Positions 1 through 7,277 are shown, numbered from the stretch's first letter. The stretch: DNA of 24,599 nt from an uncultured Candidatus Saccharibacteria bacterium (GCA_938046115.1 CALIXX010000018.1:1-24599), one strand, 5' to 3'. Program-made: numbers and translations. The notes: generated by a model from the letters alone, not told the origin.

Positions 1-325
1 CATAGCTGCTGGCGTGGGCTGCGGTCGGGACGTAGTTGGTTAGCTCGGTCAGATAGGCCGAGCCGCCTACCTCGGTAAGCTGGTCTTTCTTTTGCAGTTC
101 GTCGGTCAGGGTGAGGAGGTCGACTGGCTTGTGCCGCTCGTAAAGGCGCATCATCGCCCCAAAGATCGTCGCGTGGCGCTTATCATAAAAGTCTTCTGCG
201 CCGACGTGTTCGCTAGCATCGGCCAAAACTTCTTCGTCGATAAGTACCGCACCAAGCAAACTCATCTCAGCATCGAGACTTTGCGGTGGTACTTTGCCTT
301 TTGGTTGGGGTGATTGGTCAGCCAT
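1..325 (-). CDS. dnaB: Replicative DNA helicase DnaB, N-terminal part (cut by window edge)
   Basis: DnaB is the hexameric helicase that unwinds DNA ahead of the replisome. Only the first 108 codons are in the window; the gene continues to the left. Reading down from the ATG at 325 gives the typical DnaB opening PPQSLDAEMSLLGAVL, then DFYDKRHATIF and a segment with KPVDLLTLTDEL and GGSAYLTEL, all hallmarks of the DnaB N-terminal primase-interaction domain. The helicase (RecA-like) domain lies outside. The start codon lies inside the last codons of dnaX, with an 8-base overlap (318-325), so translation is probably coupled to dnaX and the two are in one operon. The family call is secure from these motifs. 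Confidence 0.95.
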   Translation of the reverse strand, partial: MADQSPQPKGKVPPQSLDAEMSLLGAVLIDEEVLADASEHVGAEDFYDKRHATIFGAMMRLYERHKPVDLLTLTDELQKKDQLTEVGGSAYLTELTNYVPTAAHASSY

Positions 326-1820
326 TGATGGTAATTTCTTCTCCTCCCCCCATCATAGCAAGAATGGCGGCTTTTTGGCGATCTTTGGGCGGCTTACTGG
401 TAGCTAAGATGGCGATCTCTGCAGTAATGCCAAGGCGGTGCAGTGCTGCGCTGAGTGTGGGGAGGGCGCGATCGATCTGCATTTTGGCGAATTTTTTGCC
501 AGCGTAGATTGTTAGTATCTGGCCGTCATACACATGCCCTGCCTTGGCGAGGTACGTGCGCGCTCCGACTGCTCCGACTGCATCGAGAAACTGCTCCCAT
601 GGGAAGTCGACTGGGGCTGGGCTTGCTGCGGGTGTTTCGTCGTTTGCTGCAGAAACACTTGGTTGCTTGACTGGTGTGTGATCAGCAGCGGAAGCACTTG
701 GAGTACCAGACTGACCAGCCGATGATGTTGCCGCACCATCTGTCTCTTGACGAGGAGAGCCTGAAGGAGGAATTATAGGAGATGTTTGCGATGATGATGC
801 AGCTGGTGAGTGGGTATATGGCGCAACTGGCTCACTGACGGTAGTAGGTGATGGCTGACGATGAGGTGCTGTGGCTGGTGACGTAGCTCGGCTTGCAAGA
901 GCAGTAAGCAGTGCAATGCGCGGCCAACCGGCTCGCGGTACAGCCAGTAGTTTATCGAGTAATGGCAACAATGCTGCGTCCTCTACAACGCGCTGGCGCG
1001 CGATACCAAGCAGCTGCTCGGCAAGAAGCTCAGCCGGTGTGCCAGCTGCCTCAGCTTCATCGATCAGCCGGGCGGCGCGGCCAATATCTGCCGCAGCATA
1101 GGCAGTCAGCAGTTCCTCAACTAGCTCATCCTGCGCAAGGCCCAGCACTTCTGCGACCATCGCGCGGTCGATTGTCTCATCACTTAGTGAGCGCAGTTGG
1201 TCGAGCAAACTAATGCTATCTCGGAAGCTTCCCTTCCCTTGCTCCGCAATCAGCTCGAGCGCATCGGGCGTAATGGCAATATTCTCTTGCTCAGCAATAA
1301 ACGCCAAATGCTTGGCTGCATCACGCGGACTAATTGCTCGGAAATTGAAGCGCTGCACCCGGCTCAAGATCGTCGCGGGGAGCTTGTCGGCATCGGTCGT
1401 CGCAAGAATGAAGACGACATGCTCGGGTGGCTCTTCTAGCGTCTTGAGCAAGGCGTTAAAGGCCGACTTGCTGAGCATATGAACTTCATCAATGATGTAG
1501 ATCTTTTTTGGACTGCTGGTTGGTGCAATTTGCACCTTGTCGCGCAAATCACGGATATCCTCCACAGAGTTATTGCTCGCTGCGTCGATCTCGATAATAT
1601 CAAGATGAGTTGACTCATCGGTGTATGGCAGGCCGTTGATCTCGTGCGCCAAGATACGCGCGATCGATGTCTTACCCACCCCACGTGGCCCCGTTAGGAG
1701 ATAGGCATGGGCAATATGCCCATGAGCAATTGCCCGCTGCAAAATCCGCGTGATATGCGACTGCCCCACAATCTCATCAAGCGACCGACTCCGATACATC
1801 CGATATAGTGCTCTGCTCAT
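318..1820 (-). CDS. dnaX: DNA polymerase III subunit gamma/tau (DnaX), zinc-module-less form
   Basis: This is the AAA+ ATPase subunit of the clamp loader, which opens the beta clamp onto primed DNA. It has 500 residues. Walker A is GPRGVGKT (44-51), Walker B is IYIIDEVHML (107-116), followed by ALLKTLEEPP and the sensor segment LATTD (139-143). The arginine-finger motif, usually SRC, reads SRV (153-155). The cysteine zinc module that normally sits between Walker A and Walker B is missing: only about 20 residues separate the end of the P-loop helix from the DIIEIDAAS strand. Residues of roughly 300-410 form a Pro/Ser/Thr/Ala-rich linker, followed by a small C-terminal domain. The ATG is 7 bases after a TATAAT hexamer, with no Shine-Dalgarno site, suggesting a leaderless mRNA. 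The 3' end overlaps dnaB. Confidence 0.95.
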   Translation of the reverse strand: MSRALYRMYRSRSLDEIVGQSHITRILQRAIAHGHIAHAYLLTGPRGVGKTSIARILAHEINGLPYTDESTHLDIIEIDAASNNSVEDIRDLRDKVQIAPTSSPKKIYIIDEVHMLSKSAFNALLKTLEEPPEHVVFILATTDADKLPATILSRVQRFNFRAISPRDAAKHLAFIAEQENIAITPDALELIAEQGKGSFRDSISLLDQLRSLSDETIDRAMVAEVLGLAQDELVEELLTAYAAADIGRAARLIDEAEAAGTPAELLAEQLLGIARQRVVEDAALLPLLDKLLAVPRAGWPRIALLTALASRATSPATAPHRQPSPTTVSEPVAPYTHSPAASSSQTSPIIPPSGSPRQETDGAATSSAGQSGTPSASAADHTPVKQPSVSAANDETPAASPAPVDFPWEQFLDAVGAVGARTYLAKAGHVYDGQILTIYAGKKFAKMQIDRALPTLSAALHRLGITAEIAILATSKPPKDRQKAAILAMMGGGEEITING

Positions 1821-1827
1821 TTGCTAT

Positions 1828-1833
1828 ATTATA
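1828..1833 (-). promoter_or_regulatory. -10 hexamer of dnaX (leaderless type)
   Basis: A perfect TATAAT on the minus strand is followed by 7 bases and then the dnaX ATG at 1820. Initiation 6 to 8 bases downstream of a -10 box would put the RNA 5' end at or next to the start codon. No good -35 hexamer is seen at 17-18 bases upstream. Confidence 0.6.
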
Positions 1834-1922
1834 CCGCAGAATTGATGGAGATGCGATCGAAGTATTAACTTCTACATTGATCCTATACATGCAATTGTAC
1901 AAAACTGCCACAGGATGGTAGT

Positions 1923-2573
1923 ATGTGGTCTGTAATTAGTAAGCAAGCAGTCTCGTATATGAACAACCTCAACCAACAACTACAACTCGGCCGCGAAGAA
2001 CTCGCTGCAAACGACAAAGCAATCCTCTCACTACAGCGCCGTATTGCGATCTGGCGAGCAATGATCGATGAGAACGACGCCGACCTCTCGTATCAAATTC
2101 GCCTCCGGCTCAATACAATGTGTGTTCGCCATGTACAAGATGTTTGGTATCGTGCTTTCCCTGATGATTCTGGAGTCGAAGATCTTCTCACGCTCGCACA
2201 GAATGTTGCAGATGGACAGGCTGATCCAGTAGAAGCAGAGGAGCGTGCACGCAGCTACTTTGAAGAGCTCCTCTTCGATGTGGAGCTCGACAGCATCACC
2301 GAGCCAGCAACCTTCGTGGCCGATGCCGCGGCTAGTGCTGTGATGTCAGCCTGCCACCGAGATCTGTACTACGAAGTCGATATGGATAGCGATCTCAAGG
2401 ATGATGATTTACTGCCAGATTCCCTCGATTTGAGCTACGCCTGCTCGGCTGCTGCTCGCGGGTTGAATTGGCAGGCTGCAGAAGATGTTGATGTTAACGC
2501 TCGTCGTGCATTTTGGACATGGTATCTTGATGAGGCGATTCCTGCAGCAGTGGATGGTAAATCACTGAAATAA
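1923..2573 (+). CDS. Imm5-like alpha-helical protein, possible toxin immunity protein
   Basis: A 216-residue acidic, apparently all-helical soluble protein and one of only two plus-strand protein genes here. The C-terminal stretch ARRAFWTWYLDEAIPAA (about 192-208) resembles, from memory, the end of Imm5-family immunity proteins of polymorphic toxin systems. Those proteins bind and neutralise secreted toxins. No toxin gene lies beside it. The start at 1923 has an AGGA seven bases upstream. An alternative ATG at 1959 would remove 12 residues but has no visible ribosome site. It is flanked by the divergent dnaX promoter and a strong terminator, so it forms a single-gene unit. The family call is tentative; the coding call is firm because of the open frame, start and terminator. 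Confidence 0.5.
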   Translation: MWSVISKQAVSYMNNLNQQLQLGREELAANDKAILSLQRRIAIWRAMIDENDADLSYQIRLRLNTMCVRHVQDVWYRAFPDDSGVEDLLTLAQNVADGQADPVEAEERARSYFEELLFDVELDSITEPATFVADAAASAVMSACHRDLYYEVDMDSDLKDDDLLPDSLDLSYACSAAARGLNWQAAEDVDVNARRAFWTWYLDEAIPAAVDGKSLK

Positions 2574-2644
2574 TTCACTATCAAACAGTAGTCAATTTAT
2601 TTTGACTATATGCTTAGTAAACGAAAGTATAAAAATTGCACCTT

Positions 2645-2685
2645 AAAGCAACAACCGCTCCACATAGTAACGGTTGTTGCTTTTT
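2645..2685 (+). terminator. Rho-independent terminator of the Imm5-like gene
   Basis: A perfect 13-bp stem (2645-2657 with 2671-2683), with a 13-base loop, ends in a T run. It lies about 70 bases after the stop codon at 2573. Confidence 0.85.
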
Positions 2686-2727
2686 ATAATGTACCTGTAG
2701 AGGTATAACATAATCTGCGTATGCCTC

Positions 2728-2743
2728 AGCAGGTATACCTGCT
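2728..2743. repeat. Perfect 16-bp palindrome at the 3' end of the conserved hypothetical gene
   Basis: AGCAGGTATACCTGCT is its own reverse complement and overlaps the stop codon at 2742-2744. A second smaller inverted repeat (TACCT/AGGTA) lies about 25 bases further left. It may be part of a transcript end or a protein-binding site; no T run follows, so it is not a standard terminator. Confidence 0.6.
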
Positions 2744-3257
2744 ATAACGGCGCTTCCACCGCTGCCCACGTTGCGTCGGGTTTGTCCTCGGGGATGATGA
2801 CGGTAACTTGATGACCAATCTCAATCCGGAAAAATGTCACACTTGCCAGCAGGATCCGGTATTCTCTCCCCTGTGTTTCCACGTAGTATGCACCATCGTG
2901 TTGGGTGAGCGTGCCGATAATCTGCTTGCGCTCTACTCTCTTGATTTGCTTGTAGATAAAGCCGCCATCGTCGGCAATTGTCAGCTTGAGTTTGTCGCCC
3001 TCAACAAGCTTAGACTTACTGGCATAATTGGCTGGCACGGGATAATTCTTGCCATCGGCATCGACCATCACCTGCCCATCAAAGATTCCTTCGACTATCT
3101 TGCCTGACACTTCTTCACGACTATTACTTGGCACGACGACTTCGCCATCGTCACCAATAATACTCATCAATAATTCCTTTGCAGCGGCTAGGTTTGTTTC
3201 TGCCTCTTGAATCAGCGATCGCAATCGCTTCACCTGTTTCTCTGGTAATTCAGACAT
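2742..3257 (-). CDS. Conserved CPR protein of unknown function (coiled coil plus beta-rich domains)
   Basis: A 171-residue protein. An N-terminal helical, probably coiled-coil stretch (about 4-33) is followed by a Gly/Val-rich beta domain carrying VEGIFDGQVM, YPVPANYASKSKLVEGD and LTIADDGGFIYKQI. A second beta segment (IIGTLTQHDGAYYVETQG, then ILLASVTFFRIEIGHQVTVI) ends in DATWAAVEAPL. I recall close relatives in many Saccharibacteria and other CPR genomes, without an assigned function. The coiled-coil/beta layout is loosely like GreA-type or OB-fold proteins, but no signature supports that. The longer frame from a TTG at 3296 is rejected: the consensus promoter at 3300-3330 predicts transcription starting near 3293, downstream of that TTG. 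The ATG at 3257 is therefore used; it has AAGGA about 13 bases upstream. Confidence 0.75.
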   Translation of the reverse strand: MSELPEKQVKRLRSLIQEAETNLAAAKELLMSIIGDDGEVVVPSNSREEVSGKIVEGIFDGQVMVDADGKNYPVPANYASKSKLVEGDKLKLTIADDGGFIYKQIKRVERKQIIGTLTQHDGAYYVETQGREYRILLASVTFFRIEIGHQVTVIIPEDKPDATWAAVEAPL

Positions 3258-3299
3258 ATTTTCTCGCAATTCCTTGTCTGTTTTCTTAGTTATCAACCC

Positions 3300-3330
3300 A
3301 TTATATAGCGATGGGGTGGGGCCTTGTCAA
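3300..3330 (-). promoter_or_regulatory. Sigma-70-type promoter of the conserved CPR gene
   Basis: On the minus strand there is a TTGACA (3325-3330) and an overlapping TATATA/TATAAT (3300-3307). The spacing is 17 or 19 bases depending on which hexamer is used. Predicted start of transcription is near 3293, giving a leader of about 36 bases to the ATG at 3257. Confidence 0.75.
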
Positions 3331-3726
3331 GGCACTTGGTGGTTATCCACAGCGATAACAGGGGTAGCCAGTAGTTCGTTGTAAAAATAGTACGATGCTT
3401 AGAGCACTACGCACATGGAGTGACACACAGCAATCCGGAGCAGTGAGCTCAACAGATTGCTGTGCGTAGGCACCTTCCTTTCGTCATCGGCTGCTAATCT
3501 CTGACGGGAAATCGCGCAGACTATCATATATGTCGATAGCCGTGATCAACAGTGGACACTGATGCCATCATATGGAAACCCATGATAGTCAATGCCCCAC
3601 CAGTCAGAGTGAAGATCGTCTCACCAGTGTTGATTTGCAAACTGCGGCAAATAGCAAAAATGAGAATCTCCATATCGATAGTATAACCAGCGAAGAGTAG
3701 CCAAAGGAGACGGGCTCCTGCCAACC
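3331..3726. other. Gene-poor stretch with inverted repeats and one DnaA-box match
   Basis: No convincing gene. It holds a perfect match to the DnaA box TTATCCACA (3343-3351); a nested set of inverted repeats at 3407-3469; and a separate GACTATCAT/ATGATAGTC pair near 3519 and 3582. A minus-strand open frame runs through 3524-3720 and could encode a 49-residue hydrophobic peptide from an ATG near 3673. It lies beyond the rplL terminator and has no clear ribosome site, so it is not called. Confidence 0.4.
3407..3469. repeat. Nested inverted repeats, possible structured RNA
   Basis: CACAGCAATC (3426-3435) pairs perfectly with 3455-3464. Inside it GAGC (3438-3441) pairs with GCTC (3447-3450). CTACGCAC (3407-3414) pairs with 3462-3469, sharing three bases with the first stem, so two alternative folds exist. 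No T run follows on either strand. No known RNA family is recognised. Confidence 0.5.
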
Positions 3727-3749
3727 AAAAACACACCCAAGCGGGTGTG
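3727..3749 (-). terminator. Terminator of the rplJ-rplL operon
   Basis: A 7-bp stem (3732-3738 with 3743-3749) and a four-base loop are followed on the minus strand by five T. It lies about 30 bases after the rplL stop. Confidence 0.85.
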
Positions 3750-3779
3750 CTGATGGTATCAATGCGGTCGGTAGGGTGA

Positions 3780-4154
3780 TTACGCCAGTTCGACGGTAGC
3801 GCCAGCCTCTTCCAAGGTCTTCTTGGCAGCTTCAGCGTCGTCTTTGCTGACCTTTTCTTTGATTGGGCTTGGTGCGTTGTCGACCAAAGCTTTTGCCTCA
3901 CCCAGGCCAAGGCCAGTGAGTTCCTTAACAGCCTTGATGACAGCAACCTTTTGGCCACCAACTTCTTTGAGGGTGACGGTGAATTCGGTCTGCTCGTCTT
4001 CAGCAGCACCAGCGTCGGCGGCTGGGCCAGCGACAGCGACTGCAGCAGCGGCTGGCTCAATGCCGTATTCGTCCTTGAGGACATTTTTGAGTTCGTTGAC
4101 TTCCAGAACGGTCAAAGCAACCAGTTCTTCGGCCAGTTTTTTCACATCTGCCAT
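3780..4154 (-). CDS. rplL: 50S ribosomal protein L7/L12
   Basis: The stalk protein that recruits translation GTPases to the ribosome, 124 residues, the usual size. The N-terminal dimerisation region (LAEELVALTVLEVNELKNVL) is followed by an Ala/Gly hinge (about 36-52). The C-terminal factor-binding domain has FTVTLKEVGGQKVAVIKAVK, LGLGEAKALVDNAP and the closing KKTLEEAGATVELA. The ATG has AAAGGA about 7 bases upstream. It is the second gene of rplJ-rplL, 87 bases after the L10 stop, and ends before a clear terminator. Confidence 0.98.
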   Translation of the reverse strand: MADVKKLAEELVALTVLEVNELKNVLKDEYGIEPAAAAVAVAGPAADAGAAEDEQTEFTVTLKEVGGQKVAVIKAVKELTGLGLGEAKALVDNAPSPIKEKVSKDDAEAAKKTLEEAGATVELA

Positions 4155-4241
4155 GATGGATTCCTTTCAATGATGTGCGGTAGAATTATCGCACGAGTTA
4201 TTGTCTGCCTAGTGCAAACGTTAGTACAATGCTGCGCTTGG

Positions 4242-4769
4242 TTACGCAGCTGCTTTGGCGTCTTCGATGCCATCGAGCAACGCATGGAGGTTGCCCGAAA
4301 GTGCGTTGGTAGTGTCGTGTACTGGCGATAGCAGCTGTGCCACCACTTCGGCCACCAGCTGATTCTTGCTTGGCAAGCCAGCCAGTGCAGTGACATCGGC
4401 TGTGTTGAGAGCTTCACCTTCGCCACTAAAGCCAGCAACCAACTGAAGTGTTGGATGTGTCTTAGCAAACTCGTGCAACACCTTCGCTGCCATCACTTCG
4501 TCATCTGGCGAGATTGCATACAGCAATTGCCCAGCCAGGGCCGAAGTGTCGGTATCTTTGTAGGTGTCATGCTGCGCAAAGGCAACACGCACGAGACGGT
4601 TCTTCACCACCTTAATGACAACACCAGCTTCGCGAGCCTCGCGGCGCAACGCCTGCAGGTCTGCCACACTTGTCCCTTGGTAGGTCGCAACGGCAGTGCC
4701 CTTTGCTTCTGCGAGAAGCTCACTCATTTCAGCCACCAAAGCTTGTTTTTTATCTTTGGAAATTGCCAT
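4242..4769 (-). CDS. rplJ: 50S ribosomal protein L10
   Basis: L10 anchors L7/L12 dimers to 23S rRNA at the base of the stalk and in many bacteria represses its own operon. This one has 175 residues, typical for the family. The N-terminal MAISKDKKQALVAEMSELLA is followed by the diagnostic VATYQGTSVADLQALRREAR and VVKNRLVRVAF. The C-terminal helix that binds L12 is about 150-170. An AGGA nine bases before the ATG is the ribosome site. First gene of rplJ-rplL, preceded by a leader of about 270 bases with several possible stems. Confidence 0.97.
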   Translation of the reverse strand: MAISKDKKQALVAEMSELLAEAKGTAVATYQGTSVADLQALRREAREAGVVIKVVKNRLVRVAFAQHDTYKDTDTSALAGQLLYAISPDDEVMAAKVLHEFAKTHPTLQLVAGFSGEGEALNTADVTALAGLPSKNQLVAEVVAQLLSPVHDTTNALSGNLHALLDGIEDAKAAA

Positions 4770-5038
4770 AAGATAAAATCCTTTCTTTGGAGTTGTAATA
4801 CCTATTACACGCCCAGAGGGAGTGCAGTATTACTGGTTTGTTGTTGTATCCGACCGCATTGTTAATGTCCGACATATGCCGCAAAAAATCGCCTCTACAC
4901 GATTGCAAAGACGGGTCTCGAGTTTCGTACTAAAACGCTGGCGCAGAAGGCCACGGCGTATCCGAAATTCCCTCGGTAGCATACTTATCAGCTGCTTTAT
5001 CGTGTATAACAGCCCGCTACGGTCTTTGGCAATGTCTG
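4770..5038 (-). promoter_or_regulatory. Long rplJ leader, probable L10 autoregulatory mRNA region
   Basis: From the predicted transcription start near 5038 to the rplJ ATG there are about 270 untranslated bases. On the minus strand a GTAGC near 5018 pairs with GCTAC near 4980, enclosing a CTG/CAG stem. Near the ribosome site GTAATAC (about 4826-4832) can pair with GTATTAC just upstream of the rplJ ribosome site (4796-4802). The latter can also pair with an overlapping GTAATA directly upstream, giving mutually exclusive hairpins. L10 leaders of this position and size are known in other bacteria; the match to that RNA family is inferred, not computed. Confidence 0.55.
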
Positions 5039-5044
5039 GAGAAG

Positions 5045-5074
5045 ATTATAGCAGATGATGGTAGGTGGATGCAA
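5045..5074 (-). promoter_or_regulatory. Promoter of rplJ-rplL
   Basis: Extended -10 TGCTATAAT (hexamer 5045-5050) and TTGCAT (5069-5074) are separated by 18 bases on the minus strand. It lies between the rplJ leader and the stop of the RelA/SpoT-like gene. Confidence 0.75.
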
Positions 5075-5111
5075 GATATAGATAGAGGTGATCTTAGGTG
5101 AGCGGGCTATG

Positions 5112-7277
5112 CTACAGAACCGAGGAGCTTGCATTAAGGAGAAGGTCATTAATTGCCTTATTTACTTTCTTAATGCGGCGGTAGCTTGCTTTGTTGACTG
5201 TTCTCTTACCAAAGTTTTTCTTCCGTCCATTGAGCGCACTCATACTTGCGAGCTGTTTTTTAGTTGGTTCAAGCCGATAGCCAAGTTGTTTACTTAACTT
5301 ATACAGGATGTGTGCAGCTTCGCCATAGCGTGCCGACTGCCGATCCTTTTCCGTGAGAACTTGAATTTCGAAGGGTAGAATGCCCGATGTATGGTCTTCA
5401 TAGAGACCCGTTATCTTTGAGACATGGAAGCCTTTCTTGTTTTCTTCTTTGAATTCTATATATTGCTCGGGATCAGTGTTGAGATAGCGTTCTTTAAATT
5501 TTGTCTTGATATAATTGATAAATTCTGTACGTCCCTCGACTTTGAGTATCTCGTCTCGGCTTGGTGCGGCATGTGGCGTGACGGAGTAGCCGTTCTCATC
5601 ATAGCCTTCATCGTCCCGAGCGGGTAGCTGATTGTCTTGGATGAGTTCATCTTGTGAGCGATGAAGAACATTACTATTATCGACCATTTTAAAGAATATA
5701 TCGACTAGACTTGCTCGGTCTTTTGTGATTAGTGTCATACCAAGAAGATCAAAAAGTATCTCAAGCGAGTTGTCTTCCTTTTTATAGTCGAGAAGAGATA
5801 CTTCCTTTGGTGTAATTCCATTGAATTCCTCATAGAGCTCAGCCAGATGTATATCCATAAGCTTGAGCAAGGAATCTGCTACCTTTTTGTTGTATATATG
5901 TGACATCTCATCTCGAATATATTCTCGAGTGAGATTCCAATCTTCGTTCCTTTCCTTATTTGTCTGATAGGTTCTCTTCTTACTGTATGCCTCCAGAGAA
6001 CTAGTGGCAAGAGCAGAGTCTTGGATCTTTTGACGGTCTGCTTCATGTTGTTTCTCTACTTTTTCTGCCTGCTCTACAAGCCCACGTGCTAAAGAGCCTA
6101 CTGATTTCAAGCGAAACACCAATCGTAGCAGATTAGCAATAATATTACCATTGCCTATCACAATATCATGACCAGACTCTCCACCAAGTACCAGTTCCAC
6201 ACTATAGTCAGCGCCATTGTCAATATCGCCAATTACGGACTCAAGTATTCTGTAGACGATAGTACCATAGTTTTGATTGCGCTCTTTGGCCGTGATGGTT
6301 TCTTCAGGACTAGCAGCACTCAATACACCAAGCTCTGATAGTATCTGCTTGGCGAGATCCACAAAGTGCCCTCTGCCGGTATTGCGCAGCTGGAGGCATA
6401 TCACTTTACTCCGCAATTCCATTGCTAGCCCGTCAAAGCCAATAATCTCACATAGCGGTGCAAGTAATGCCTCGCTCTTGTAGGCTAGCTCATAGGCCTT
6501 CGGGGTATCGTAGCGCGTATTATTAAGCATGTTAAGTGTGTTAACCGACTCCATAAAGATGGTCGACAGTCCGACATTATGCCCTGTCCGCAAAAGGTCA
6601 TTGAGGTCAAGCATATTCATTGGCTGCTGCCAAAGTTGTTTCATCGTCATTTCGGCCTGCATACGATCATGTGTCGCGGCTTCAAGGCGCTGGTCTTGCC
6701 TGCTCTCTTCAGTAAGATATTGATTTTTTGCACCACTAGATAGAGATTGGTCATTTGTTATCCCTTTGGATTTTTTAAGTCTACTTACCCTTTTAACGGC
6801 ACTGTAGAGTGATTCTTTGCTCTGAGTAATTGGATCCGTCTCAACCTTTTGTGTATTCATGAATTTTTGCCACGAGCTCGACAATCGTGTCGTGTCCATC
6901 ATGATTGATACGATCTGATTAAACTTTTCTCTTGCTGCTTTTTTATCGTTGCTGCCAGCGTGATCTTGCTCTATTCTTTGACGGAGAGCAGCAAGATTAT
7001 TGATGTCAAGCAACTCATCGCGGTTGCCAGCCGCACAGAGCAAATATGCAGTATAGGCGCTGTGGTTGCTATATTTTGCAAACAGCTCCCCAGCGAAGTC
7101 TCGCATAAGGCTGAGGCCCGATACGATTTGCTTTGTTTCAGATTCTGGTATGTCAGTGAGATTGAGCGCTTTTTCGTATATATCATATCGATCTTTATCA
7201 AAGCACACGTTTGTCTCGTGTGCTGCAGTGCTATTTGTTGGTCTGGTGGCCGTACGCTCTATCGTTAGATTCGACAC
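5112..7277 (-). CDS. Diverged RelA/SpoT-like protein with eroded hydrolase and synthetase domains
   Basis: A 721-residue soluble protein, normally expected to be called hypothetical. Its order of segments matches a RelA/SpoT homologue. Residues about 55-300 follow the HD hydrolase fold: a helix ending KFNQIVSIMMDTTRLS aligns with the FG..V..LVDGVTKL region, MESVNTLNML (242-251) takes the place of LADRLHNMRTL, and ALLAPLCEIIGFDGLAMELR (270-289) resembles the YAPLAHRLGI..IKWELED helix. The HD catalytic residues are not preserved. Residues about 455-665 follow the synthetase: ILFDLLGMTLI (507-517) for the D..G.R strand, FINYIK then KKGFHVS (614-620) for DYI..PK.NGY.S.H, and FEIQVLTEKDRQSARYGEAA (636-655) with H656 for the EIQIRT...AE.G.AAHW motif. 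The arginine of G.R is threonine (T515). The tail is basic; no TGS or ACT domain is seen. The start is GTG without a clear ribosome site. It is transcribed toward rplJ. Family assignment is inference. Confidence 0.6.
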   Translation of the reverse strand: MSNLTIERTATRPTNSTAAHETNVCFDKDRYDIYEKALNLTDIPESETKQIVSGLSLMRDFAGELFAKYSNHSAYTAYLLCAAGNRDELLDINNLAALRQRIEQDHAGSNDKKAAREKFNQIVSIMMDTTRLSSSWQKFMNTQKVETDPITQSKESLYSAVKRVSRLKKSKGITNDQSLSSGAKNQYLTEESRQDQRLEAATHDRMQAEMTMKQLWQQPMNMLDLNDLLRTGHNVGLSTIFMESVNTLNMLNNTRYDTPKAYELAYKSEALLAPLCEIIGFDGLAMELRSKVICLQLRNTGRGHFVDLAKQILSELGVLSAASPEETITAKERNQNYGTIVYRILESVIGDIDNGADYSVELVLGGESGHDIVIGNGNIIANLLRLVFRLKSVGSLARGLVEQAEKVEKQHEADRQKIQDSALATSSLEAYSKKRTYQTNKERNEDWNLTREYIRDEMSHIYNKKVADSLLKLMDIHLAELYEEFNGITPKEVSLLDYKKEDNSLEILFDLLGMTLITKDRASLVDIFFKMVDNSNVLHRSQDELIQDNQLPARDDEGYDENGYSVTPHAAPSRDEILKVEGRTEFINYIKTKFKERYLNTDPEQYIEFKEENKKGFHVSKITGLYEDHTSGILPFEIQVLTEKDRQSARYGEAAHILYKLSKQLGYRLEPTKKQLASMSALNGRKKNFGKRTVNKASYRRIKKVNKAINDLLLNASSSVL

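Noticed and set aside
511..525. Six-A run in dnaX as a possible programmed frameshift site
   Set aside because: It lies almost at the gene's 3' end, lacks the A AAA AAG context plus downstream stem, and would not create a gamma-like short product.
3343..3351. Replication origin at the single DnaA box
   Set aside because: Only one perfect box, no cluster of boxes, no dnaA or dnaN nearby, no AT-rich unwinding region; kept only as an observation.
3524..4084. 186-codon minus-strand frame overlapping rplL
   Set aside because: Its first half is the wrong frame of rplL. The remaining hydrophobic ~49-residue part lies beyond the rplL terminator without a ribosome site.
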